Source: Pelobates cultripes (lineage: Eukaryota; Chordata; Amphibia; Anura; Pelobatidae). Taken from it: DNA of 64,000 nt. The position numbers and the translations under genes are program-made. Numbering within the stretch: position 1 is the stretch's first letter; each line of letters begins with the position of its first letter. The DNA lies in contig OW240914.1 in assembly GCA_933207985.1 (NCBI GenBank), positions 284,289,202-284,353,201 on the forward strand. Direction: 5' to 3'. Below, piece after piece: positions 55,709 to 64,000 of this stretch. The notes beneath the pieces were generated by a model that saw only the letters and a program-made list of their open reading frames with translations, did no database searches and was not told where the DNA came from.

Positions 55709-56605
55709 TGCTTCGTTAGCAACAACCCGGAAGGGAAATCGAAGGGAGCAGCCACAAGCTCCATTCGCACGTGAGTTTGTCACAAGCTCCTGGAGGAGCT
55801 TGCTTGCCAGCCTCCTGCTCACAGATTATGGGCCCTGCAGAGAAACCTGCAAAAGACAGTTTAAATTGCTTGGTTCGTGTCATTTTCGTATACTGTTCGG
55901 GAACCGAACTGCATGAACCAGGGACCACCCGGGAGCTTGTTAACCCCTATTAACATCTTGGAACGGTTCTCACCTCAGTATTCTAATTGTTCATTGTGGG
56001 TGGCTGCAATTCGTATGAATGACCACGAGGTTGCGACCATCTCGTTCGCATGAATGCAGGCAACGGTGTTTGGTCGTCGAGTTCACGGAACTAAAATCGG
56101 ACACTGAAATTCCCGAACACCGCTGGACTTCCATCATCGCCTGTGTTTGGTTCTGTAGATCCTAGAAGAACACTGTTCAGTGGAATAGTTCATCTGGATG
56201 AGGGGAACAGGCTCCATGGTTCAAATAGAGACTACGTTCTGTATTTTATTAATTTTTATGTTACCGAAGTTGACCGCTAGCACTGATTTCATGGAACTAT
56301 ATTTGGCTTAAGCAACATGCGCGGTCGGTCAAAAATGGGACTTCCATGGACAACCTGAACCCCTGAACCGATCTGGGTAATTTTGGGATATGTTGGTCAC
56401 CCAGATCTGGGCTATCAGGGGATGTGACTTTAGTGGGGTTTTTGTGTATTTTATGTGTATTTTGGGACAGAAGTGCTGAGGTTTTGCCCCTGTTCAAGCT
56501 AGGAAGCGGTCCTTTGGTGGAGGTACCCAGCCGGGGTACAGGGAACTCCGTTACTTCAAGCAACACCTGCTGAAGGGGACACGGGCTAAATACACAGATG
56601 GCCGA
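55709..56605 (+). mobile_element. LTR-like segment, plus orientation
   Basis: Blocks at 56090-56220 (AAATCGGACACTGAAATTC, CGAACACCGCTGG, CATCTGGATGAGGGG, ACAGGCTCCATGG) match 41340-42562 in reverse complement. GATCTGGGTAATTTTGGG...CACCCAGATC (56370-56408) matches 57560-57602, also reversed. The end (AGCTAGGAAGCGG...GGAGGTACCC...CTCCGTTAC) matches 57050-57085 and 15911-16000 reversed. So this is a plus-oriented member of the LTR family found in minus orientation at 41 and 57 kb. Confidence 0.5.
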
Positions 56606-57049
56606 TGTGACAAAGTGCCCTTCGCCACTTGTGCCTGGAGAGGACTAATTACCAGCCTCTTGCCATATGACTATGGTCCCTGGGAGATTCTGCCAGTTAG
56701 AAACACCATTTGGACTTGTTTTAAAAAACTGTTCTGGCCCTTTAAAAACGTTATTTGGGCATATTGGATTTTATTGTACTCTGTCTGCCCCTTTAAATTA
56801 TATTGTAGCAGCCTGCAGCTTTAAACTGTGAAGAAAACCCCCTTTATATTCCCCCCTCTCCCCCCTCCTAGAACACCAGTTAAACCCTTAATACCTTGTT
56901 ACATTCAAACTCTGTCTGACCTTATAACTGTCATATTCAAACGCTGACTGAACTTAACTGTCATTTTGTTTTCCTCTGAGGAGGAGTTGTTTTGCTGCAT
57001 GAGTGCTGTTGCTTTTGTGTGCTCATTAAACAGACCTGCTTGACCCTTT
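56606..57049 (+). mobile_element. LTR-like segment with TGTGAC start
   Basis: TGTGACAAAGTGCCCTTCGCC resembles the TGTGGCGGAACCAACCTCGCC start of the 41-42 kb LTR read on its own strand, and GACTATGG is also shared. A late ATTAAA (GCTCATTAAACAGACC, about 57025) could be its polyadenylation signal. It lies head-on against the minus-oriented segment that starts at 57050. Confidence 0.5.
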
Positions 57050-57790
57050 TGTAACGGATCGACGGGCACCCTGACTGGGTACCTCCATTGAAGGATGCTC
57101 CTAGTGCTTCCTGAGGGCTCCAAGCACTCCAGCCGACACCATAACCACTGTAGACTCCTCTAGAGAGCAAGACAGGAACAATCTCTTACAATAGCTTAGT
57201 AGTGATAGAGCAAGGGAGTATGACTAACATAGCAATCCCTTGTAACAGATTCCCCCAGTAAAGAGATGACAGTAAGTTTTGAGAGTCAAGCAGAACTGAG
57301 TGTACTGGCACATACGGCCTTTTTATTCCCAATCCACAAACTTAGTACTGCCCACAGGGTTTTACAGAACAACCAATAACACACGTACATTACACACAGA
57401 CACTCACACAAAATCCTCCCCTCTGCCTGTGATATGATTACTGAACACAATGGTTAATCTAATTATCACAGGCAGAGAAATACAGTATTATAAAACATAT
57501 CACAGGGACCCCAAAACATGCAATAACCCCATAAAGTATAAGTATATCCTCGGAACCGGGGGATCTGGGTGAACCACATATCCAAAATTCACCCAGATCC
57601 ATTCAGTAGTTTGGAAGATGCAGTTTAATGCAGATTCTGCAGAACATATACAGGCTATATGAAAAATAATTACTGTATAATGTGTCCCCTGTTGTATAGT
57701 TTAAAACTACGGAATGATGTCTTCGTGCACCAAATACTGGCGAGATGGCACCGTGTAGAAAAGTCCAAACAGTGTCTGTGAGTTAAAATG
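57050..57790 (-). mobile_element. LTR-like segment, minus orientation
   Basis: TGTAACGGATCGACGGGCACC at the left is the reverse of an LTR 3' end. TTTTGAGAGTCAAGCAGAAC (57277), the ACCAATAACACAC block and TCTAATTATCACAGGCAGAG follow the same order as 41640-41880. A local palindrome, GGATCTGGGTGAA / TTCACCCAGATCC, lies at 57561-57602. The far boundary with L1 sequence near 57800 is approximate. Confidence 0.5.
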
Positions 57791-57809
57791 GCCACCATCC
57801 ATTGTTCTC

Positions 57810-58820
57810 ACCATGTGCTTCATACCATTATTCTCACCATGTGCCTCTGATATTCCACTACCCATCACCATCCCTGAAGCCTTCTTCACTTTCCTTTGCT
57901 CCCTGGTCCTAAAATTTATCTGGTGCAAAAGCAAAGCCCAGATAGGTCACGACACCCTCACACACCCGAAGGTGGATGGTGAACCTGCCTTGCTAGATTT
58001 TAAACAATATTACCTGTCGACCCATGTCCATGAGTAATAGAATGGATGAAACAAGGAGTATCTAAACTCTGGAAATCTGTAGAGACAGCACTAGTGGAAA
58101 GACCGGTAGAGGTGCTCCCATGGCTAGACCCACTCCTCTGCTTGAGAATTATGGCCCCACATCCACTCATAAAAGCCACAATGCACATGTGGCACCTTCT
58201 TGCATCCAAACTTGAGCTCACAGCCTTCCCATCTCCACTATACCCAGTAGTACACAGCCCGGCCTTCCCCCAGGTTAGAGGCGTGAGTGCTTCAAAGATT
58301 ACTAGGAAACAATCTCCCCCAACTCAGACATGCGACACGTGAAGGTCAAACCCATGAATGACCTGCCAAGCCCTACCACGCTAAACCTTTTGCATCAGTT
58401 TCGCTATAGACAGTTAGCACAGTTTGTCACCTCAATACCACAAACACACTTAGTGTCGCGAGACCTTATAAGTGCTATGCATGGAATGCGAGCCCATAGA
58501 GAGAAGCCTTTCTTTCCTTTAGCAATTCCTCATGCAACGTAGAAGACTGCCCAGGCTTCATGGGGAAATGGGCGGCCGCCCTAGAGCTAACAGTCACACC
58601 CACACAATAGTCCAAAATCTGCAATCTGACACTCAAAACAGCATATAAGCTGTTAGCCTATTGGTACAAGACACCTCAACTACTAAACCCAATCGACCCT
58701 TCAGTAACTGACCATTGCTGGAGATGCAAACAGGATACAAAGTCACATCCTGGAGGAAGCACACCTGCTCTTGGAAACTATAGGGGCAGGTGTGCTCTCC
58801 CTGGATCAATGTAGCATGGA
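57810..58820 (+). pseudogene. L1 ORF2 C-terminal remnant, copy 4
   Basis: LVLKFIWCKSKAQIGHDTLT and GEPALLDFKQYYLSTHV match the FIW-x-x-K-x-RI / GLP-x-x-YY region after RT. Further segments follow at 58046-58342 and 58330-58542, and DHCWRCKQDTKSHP near 58715-58750 is the zinc knuckle. The RT itself is missing, replaced or deleted together with the LTR cluster. Many stops. Confidence 0.65.
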
Positions 58821-59720
58821 GACTTGACCCTCTATCTAAGCACCATTTGGGACTCTACATAGTGACACAGGCATATTTTGTTTGTTTCTAAATTCTGCTT
58901 GTAACTACCTTTATCTATTCCAGGGGATCTGTGCATCCCAGTTTAATACTTACTCTCAAAACAGGTACCTTCGTGTACCGAATTAACGTATCGGTAAAAT
59001 GGACAGTGCCTGCAAGCATGGAAGTATTACATATGCACCAATACAGGTACCTGCACGTACCACGCTAATGTCCATGAAAAAAAATCAAAACCTACAAAAA
59101 AAAAAAAAGCTTTTTCTGGACAGGTTAAATAGAACCAAACCATAAGGTATTATGTTGAATCCCACAGACAGGGTTGTTCATTCTATTTGCTTCAATGTGT
59201 CTAATTACATATTCCTCTGTCTATAACCCCTCTTATGTTCCTTTTGGTAAAGAACTCTAGATAAGAGGCTATATAAAAAGTGTAAAATAAATAAGTAAAT
59301 AAACAAGAGCATTGAGAGCCTCTGCTACTAATGTGTGATAAATCTTATTTAGTACCAATAGCAGTCTTTATTATGCTCACGGCTCTGATCCATTCTAAGG
59401 GTACTATAAAAAGATTATAATTCAACAGTCAATGAACAAGATTATCAGTAGTAAACAAATTTAATGTTTTATATTTATTTCTATGGTGCATGTACTCTCA
59501 GTTCAAGCACATGTACCATAAAACTAGTAAACATAGATGACATGCTGGTTGTTTTCAAATCCAGACTGGTTTGTCCTCACACTTGGCTAGCCATGTCAAT
59601 TTGACGTACAGTCTCTGTCATCTAATGTTACATGCCTTTTAATCAACCCAGGTAAACACTGCTCAGTAATAACTTCTTAGTATCGGGAGATGCACTTCAC
59701 CCAGCTTTCAAAATTAATCA
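58821..59720. other. Intergenic DNA, no gene recognised
   Basis: AT-rich, no notable frame. A 13-base A-run lies near 59096-59108. Confidence 0.45.

Positions 59721-59760
<40 letters not shown>
59721..59760. repeat. (AT)n microsatellite abutting a foldback element
   Basis: AT dinucleotides end at 59760, where the left arm of the inverted repeat starts. Confidence 0.9.
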
Positions 59761-60120
59761 TTTCTTCAGGATCAACATAACTAAAACATTGTACCACAAG
59801 GAAATATATACATACATCAATAAGTGTAAATAAGACTCATCCAGGTGTTGTGCATGTTCAGTGGCGTCCCGCCAGTCCCCGGGCGGATGCGTGTGCGTGC
59901 TCGGCCCCCAATAATGACACAATAGCGTCAATGCGTGATCGCTTCACGCGGGTTGACCTAGCAACGCTTGTATACAAGTGTAACCAGGTTGACGTGCTGT
60001 TTCCGTGTGGGGGACTGGACCAAACATGCACAACACCTGGGTGAGTCTTATTTACACTTATTGATGTATGTATATATTTCCTTGTGGTACAATGTTTTAG
60101 TTATGCTGATCCTGAAGAAA
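59761..60120. mobile_element. Foldback element with 98-bp arms
   Basis: Arm 59761-59858 (TTTCTTCAGGATCAACATAA...GTGTTGTGCATGTT) is the reverse complement of 60023-60120 with two mismatches. The 164-bp spacer is GC- and CG-rich (CGGATGCGTGTGCGTG, GTCAATGCGTGATCGC). No transposase and no target duplication that I can define. The sequence right of it (60121-60215, ATAGACTGAAATGTTGATCG...AATAAAG) looks like a CGTTTCAG-type repeat tail. Confidence 0.8.
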
Positions 60121-60215
60121 GTCTAGTTTATAGACTGAAATGTTGATCGTTTTAAACTGACCCAATAAAGAAGTTTTTTTATGAGAGACCATGAGTGCAG
60201 CTGAGTTTACCTGAC

Positions 60216-60540
60216 ATTCTGGATATTAAGCCAGAGTGTGCACCTGGCAGTGTGCACCTGGCCAGAGTGCAAGGACTTTTGTTATAATATATTTATTTAG
60301 ATACATTTCACACACATTTGAAAGCAGCTGTTAATACTTTTTATCAAAGTAAGAAAATGCAAGGTATTTTCTGGTATATCAATTTCTAATTTGTTAGGAT
60401 CATACCATTGCTAACTTCTTTGTTTTCGAACATTAAAAAGAGAACCGTAATTATACATTTCTGCATACTCAATGAATCTGTCAGCAGACATCCCAACATG
60501 CCAAAACTCATTTCAGGGAGGTAGCTGCACCCTCCATGTG
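60216..60540. other. Intergenic spacer, no gene recognised
   Basis: Contains a doubled GTGCACCTGGC word (60239-60263). Otherwise featureless. Confidence 0.4.
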
Positions 60541-61280
60541 GACCCCACACGCAGCTCCCCCAACCAATTACACACAGCATATTACAACTATTTACACACA
60601 CCTTGACACACAAATATACACTCAGATACCCACACTGGCACATACATTCACAAACACAAAAACACAGACAGACACTCAGATACCTACACTGTCACAAACA
60701 CACACGCACACAGATACCCATACATATACCCATTCACAGATACCCCCACACATACCCACACTGGCACACACACAGATATCCAATCTAGCGCGCGCGCACA
60801 CACACACACACTCTGATATCCACACCTGCACACACACACAAATACACACACAGATACCCACACTGGCACACACACACATTTACCGACTCTAGCACATACA
60901 CTCTGATAACCATACACTCTGATACTCACACTGGCACATACACACACATACACATACACACATATACCCACACTGGCAAACAAACAGATAGATACACACA
61001 CACACACACACACACACACAGATACCCACACTGGCAGGCACACACACATATACCCACACTGGCAGGCACACACACACTCTGATACTCATACTGGCACATA
61101 CACACAAATACCCACACTGGCACATACACACACACTCAGATACCCACACTGGCACATACATACACACATACATAGATATACACATTGATAGATACACACA
61201 CAAAAACACATATACATATACATATGCTGGCAAAGACACTCAGATGCACACACTAGCACATACACACACTAGTACATGTA
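60541..61280. repeat. CA-rich minisatellite (GATACCCACACTGGCACA units)
   Basis: About 740 bp of units joining (AC)n with GATACCCACACTGGCA, spaced 25-60 bp. Cys/Val/Tyr-rich minus-strand frames and Thr/His-rich plus-strand frames of more than 100 codons come from the repeat and are not genes. Confidence 0.85.
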
Positions 61281-61289
61281 CACAGACAG

Positions 61290-61432
61290 GTAGCTGTATT
61301 AGAGGAAGCTGTTACTTCTAACAGCCGAGGTAACAGCCCCCCTAGTACGGGTGGGGATCAAAATGTAAGGAAGGCAAGACAGGTTGTGGTGGTAGGGGAC
61401 TCTATCATTAGGAGAGCAGATAGGGCAATCTT
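61290..61432 (+). pseudogene. CR1 copy C: start of esterase ORF, left of a nested insertion
   Basis: The plus strand reads ARQVVVVGDSIIRRADRAI near 61370-61430. GDSIIRR is block I of the SGNH esterase with the catalytic Ser. The protein stops abruptly at 61432, where a different CR1 begins in its RT domain. It resumes at about 63089 with SDRLNRTVCCLPGAQV, the next piece of the same domain. Confidence 0.75.
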
Positions 61433-61446
61433 CATGATAGGACAAC

Positions 61447-62999
61447 ATGGGTTTACTTCAGGGTGATCATGCCAAACTAATCTTATTGATTTTTTTTGAT
61501 TGGGTAACTAAAATTATAGATCAGGGTGGTGCAGTAGACATTGCTTACCTAGATTTAAGTAAGGCTTTTGACACTGTTGCACATAGAACGCTTATCAATA
61601 AACTGCAATCTTTAGGTTTGGATTCCAATATTATTGAATGGATAAGGCAGTGGCTGAGTGACAGGCAACAGAGGGTTTTAGTCAATGGAATATATTCAAA
61701 ACTTGGACTTGTCACCAGTGGGGTACCTCAGGGATCTGTACTTGGACCCATTCTCTTTAATATTTTTATTAGTGATATTGCAGAAGGTCTTGATGGTAAG
61801 GTATGTTTTTTTGCTGATGATACTAAGATATGTAACAGGGTTGATGTTCCAGGAGGGATAAGCCAAATGGCAAATGACTTAGGTAAACTAGAAAAATGGT
61901 CAGAATTGTGGCAACTGACATTTAATGTGGATAAGTGCAAGATAATGCATCTTGGACGTAAAAACCCAAGGGCAGAGTACAGAATATTTGATAGAGTCCT
62001 AACCTCAACATATGAGGAAAGGGATTTAGGGGTGATTATTTCTGATGACTTAAAGGTAGGCAGACAATGTAATAGAGCATCAGGAAATGCTAGCAGAATG
62101 CTTGGTTGTATAGGGAGAGGTATTAGCAGTAGTGATGTCCCGAACGTTTCGCCGAACGGTTCGCCGAAAGGTTCGTGGTGAACGGTTCGCCGCAGACTCA
62201 TCATTAAGTAAACTTTGAACCTGTACCTCACAGTCAGCAGACACATTCCAGCCAATCAGCAGCAGACCCTCCCTCCCAGACCCTCCCACATCCTGGACAG
62301 CATCCATTTTACATTAATTGTAAAGCTGCATTCTTAGTGAGCTGTACAGGAGGTGGGAGGGTCTGGGAGGGAGGGTCTGCTGCTGATTGGCTGGAATGTG
62401 TCTGCTGACTGTGAGGTACAGTGTCAGAGTTTACTCAATGATGAGTCTGCGGCGAACCGTTCACCACGAACCTTTTGGCGAACCGTTCGGGACATCACTA
62501 ATTAGCAGTAGAAAGAGGGAAGTGCTCATGCCATTGTACAGAACACTGTACTCCAAGTACCTCACTTGGAGTATTGTACACAGTACTGGAGACCGTATCT
62601 TCAGAAGGATATTGATACCTTAGAGAGGGTTCAGAGAAGGGCTACTAAACTGGTTCATGGATTGCTGGATAAAACTTACCAGGAAAGGTTAAACGATCTT
62701 AACATGTATAGCTTGGAGGAAAGACGAGACAGGGGGATATGATAGAAACATTTAAATATATAAAGGGAATCAACACAGTAAAGGAGGAGACTATATTTAT
62801 AAGAAGAAAAACTACCACAACAAGAGGACATAGTCTTAAATTAGAGGGACAAATGTTTAAAAATAATATCAGGAAGTATTACTTTACTGAGAGGGTAGTG
62901 GATGCATGGAATAGCCTTCCAGCTGAAGTGGTAGAGGTTAACACAGTAAAGGAGTTTAAGCATGCGTGGGATAGGCATAAGGCTATCCTAACTATAAGA
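61447..62999 (+). pseudogene. CR1 copy B reverse transcriptase, interrupted
   Basis: The open part (61480-62129) has AYLDLSKAFDTVAHRTLIN (first catalytic Asp), GVPQGSVLGPILF, CFFADDTKIC (catalytic pair intact) and MHLGRKNPRAEYRIF. An extra T in the run near 61490, relative to copy A, and a stop in place of the Arg codon after HGFTSG break the start. The MITE cuts it after GCIGRGISSS. The C-terminal part (62509-62999) resumes in pieces, including a local rearrangement at 62548-62558 and [20 protein letters not shown]. Confidence 0.87.
62130..62500. mobile_element. hAT-type foldback MITE, 371 bp, in CR1 copy B
   Basis: Terminal inverted repeats TAGTGATGTCCCGAACG / CGTTCGGGACATCACTA-like. The 8-bp duplication ATTAGCAG lies at 62122-62129 and 62501-62508. 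Most of the element is a long palindrome: GTACCTCACAGTCAGCAGAC near 62224 faces its complement near 62400-62419, with the loop around 62295-62345. The unoccupied site, with a single ATTAGCAG, is present in CR1 copy A near 23318-23325. Non-coding. Confidence 0.95.
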
Positions 63000-63088
63000 T
63001 AAGACTAGGGACTAATGAAAGTATTTAGAAAATTGGGCAGACTAGATGGGCCGAATGGTTCTTATCTGCCGTCACATTCTATGTTTCT

Positions 63089-64000
63089 ATGTTTCTTCCA
63101 CTCTGATCGGCTCAACCGGACAGTTTGCTGTCTCCCAGGTGCTCAGGTACGGCATGTTGCTGACAGAGTGGATGGATTATTGGGAGGGGCTGACCCAGTG
63201 GTCATGGTCCATGTTGGTACCAAGTTCAAAGTAAGAGGAAGATGGAAGGTCCTAAAGAATGATTTCAGGGATTAGGTAGCAAACTTAAGAAAAGGACCTC
63301 CAAGGTGGTATTCTCTGAGATATTACCTGTGCCACGCGCTACAGTGGAAAGGCAGCGGGAGATTAGAGAGGTCAGTGTGTGGCTTAAGTCTTGGTGCAGG
63401 AAGGAGGGTTTTGGGTTTTTATAGCACTGGGCTGACTTTGCTATTGGGTACAAACTTTATAGTAGTGATGGATTCCACCTAAACGGGAGAAGGTCTGCAA
63501 TGCTGGGGGATAGGATGGCTAGAAGGTTGGAGGAGATTTTAAACTAGTAGTGGGGGGGAGGGTCATAGCAATCTACAAAATGGAGATAGGACAGAAAGGA
63601 GATGGGCTTTAGCACAGTATAAGGGGGGTGGAGACAGGGGGAGGGGTAAGCTCAGAACAGAGCAGCTATGTAATGTTGATAATTCACAAAAAGTACAAGT
63701 GACTCATAATATTAAATGTATGCTTACTAATGGGGGAACTAGAGGCAGTAGCATACACTAAACAATATGATATAATAGGCATAACTGAAACAGGGTGGGA
63801 TGAAACATATGACTGGGCAGTTAACTTAAATGGGTACATGTTATTTAGGAAGGATAGGGAAAACAAGAAGGGTGGTGGGGTATGTTTGTATGTCAACCAT
63901 GATTTAAAGCCAAGTGGAATGTGATGAGGAAAATGTGGAAGCTTTATGGGTAAATATCTGCTTGGGGGAAAGAAGGGAAACCACCTATTGGTTGGGATAT
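63089..64000 (+). mobile_element. CR1 copy C, continuation, running off the window
   Basis: Resumes the esterase ORF: RTVCCLPGAQVRHVADRVDG, then DPVVMVHVGTKF (HVGTN-like block), then a decayed tail with ...FIVVMDST and a GEGLQ phrase where the DGxHLN box should be (about 63465-63490). At 63715-63924 the endonuclease begins: YDIIGITETGWDETYDWAVN (catalytic Glu) and MLFRKDRENKKGGGVCLYV. The window ends inside the endonuclease. Frame breaks indicate decay. Confidence 0.82.

Larger units (their letters stand above)
61433..63088 (+). mobile_element. CR1 copy B, 5'-truncated, nested in copy C
   Basis: Begins inside the RT at the HGFTSG block and runs to the CR1 3' end (GACTAGATGGGCCGAATGG...CATTCTATGTTTCTATGTTTCT). 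A start inside ORF2 with a complete 3' end is the usual shape of a CR1 insertion. It carries a 371-bp MITE (62130-62500). Similarity to copy A at 22640-23910 is very high. Confidence 0.9.

Noticed and set aside
60536..61239. Cys/Val/Tyr-rich minus-strand frames and Thr/His-rich plus-strand frame
   Set aside because: They are translation of GATACCCACACTGGCACA-type repeats.

Overview
This window looks like intergenic DNA from an amphibian genome, most likely a frog or toad. I base that on the repeat content, not on a host gene. It holds CR1 LINEs with an SGNH-esterase ORF and the (ATGTTTCT)n 3' end, L1/Tx1-type LINEs, a Gypsy element of the Gmr1 type, a Tc1 copy, many TTAA-flanked and hAT-type MITEs, and long CA-, AT- and GT-rich satellites. 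The species call is inference. I found no convincing complete host gene, no tRNA or rRNA, and no CRISPR. Every long open frame is either a transposon protein or a tandem repeat read as protein.

Layout. 0-20 kb: a mosaic of MITEs with paired TTAA ends (6479-7068, 11519-12020, 12337-12946, a reversed copy at 245-738), a hAT MITE with an 8-bp target duplication (7606-7741), a CA-rich array (5270-5790), a 1.4-kb minisatellite whose orientation flips twice (9876-11313), small L1 fragments and an LTR-like remnant. 20-24 kb: a nearly full-length, decayed CR1 element (esterase, endonuclease, reverse transcriptase) carrying a hAT MITE. 25.3-26.6 kb: a decayed Tc1 element with a partial internal duplication. 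28.3-31.9 kb and 33.7-36.2 kb: two minus-strand L1/Tx1 ORF2 copies. 36.2-37.1 kb: a foldback, minisatellite-bearing element. 37.1-40.5 kb: a plus-strand L1 with poly(A), split by a SINE.

41-46 kb: LTR remnants and a TTAA-ended DNA transposon. 46.9-49.4 kb: a minisatellite with a 37-bp unit whose minus strand is open in all three frames. 49.5-53.5 kb: the 5' LTR and gag-protease-integrase-RT region of a Gmr1-like Gypsy element. Its integrase lies upstream of RT and its Gag has a SCAN-like capsid. A 100-N gap cuts the RT and hides the 3' end. 53.9-58.8 kb: a plus-strand L1 whose middle is replaced by a cluster of oppositely oriented LTR-like sequences. 59.8-60.1 kb: a foldback repeat with 98-bp arms. 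60.5-61.3 kb: a CA-rich array. 61.3-64 kb: a CR1 copy interrupted by a second, 5'-truncated CR1, itself interrupted by a 371-bp hAT-type MITE. The order of these three insertions can be read directly.

The most useful observations are the Gmr1 gene order with its SCAN-like Gag, the 110-bp inverted duplication that spans the end of that element's LTR and its primer-binding region, the three-level nest at 61-64 kb with a pre-insertion site present elsewhere in the window, and the two unusual minisatellites. Boundaries of old repeats are approximate. Family names come from motif recognition, not a database search.
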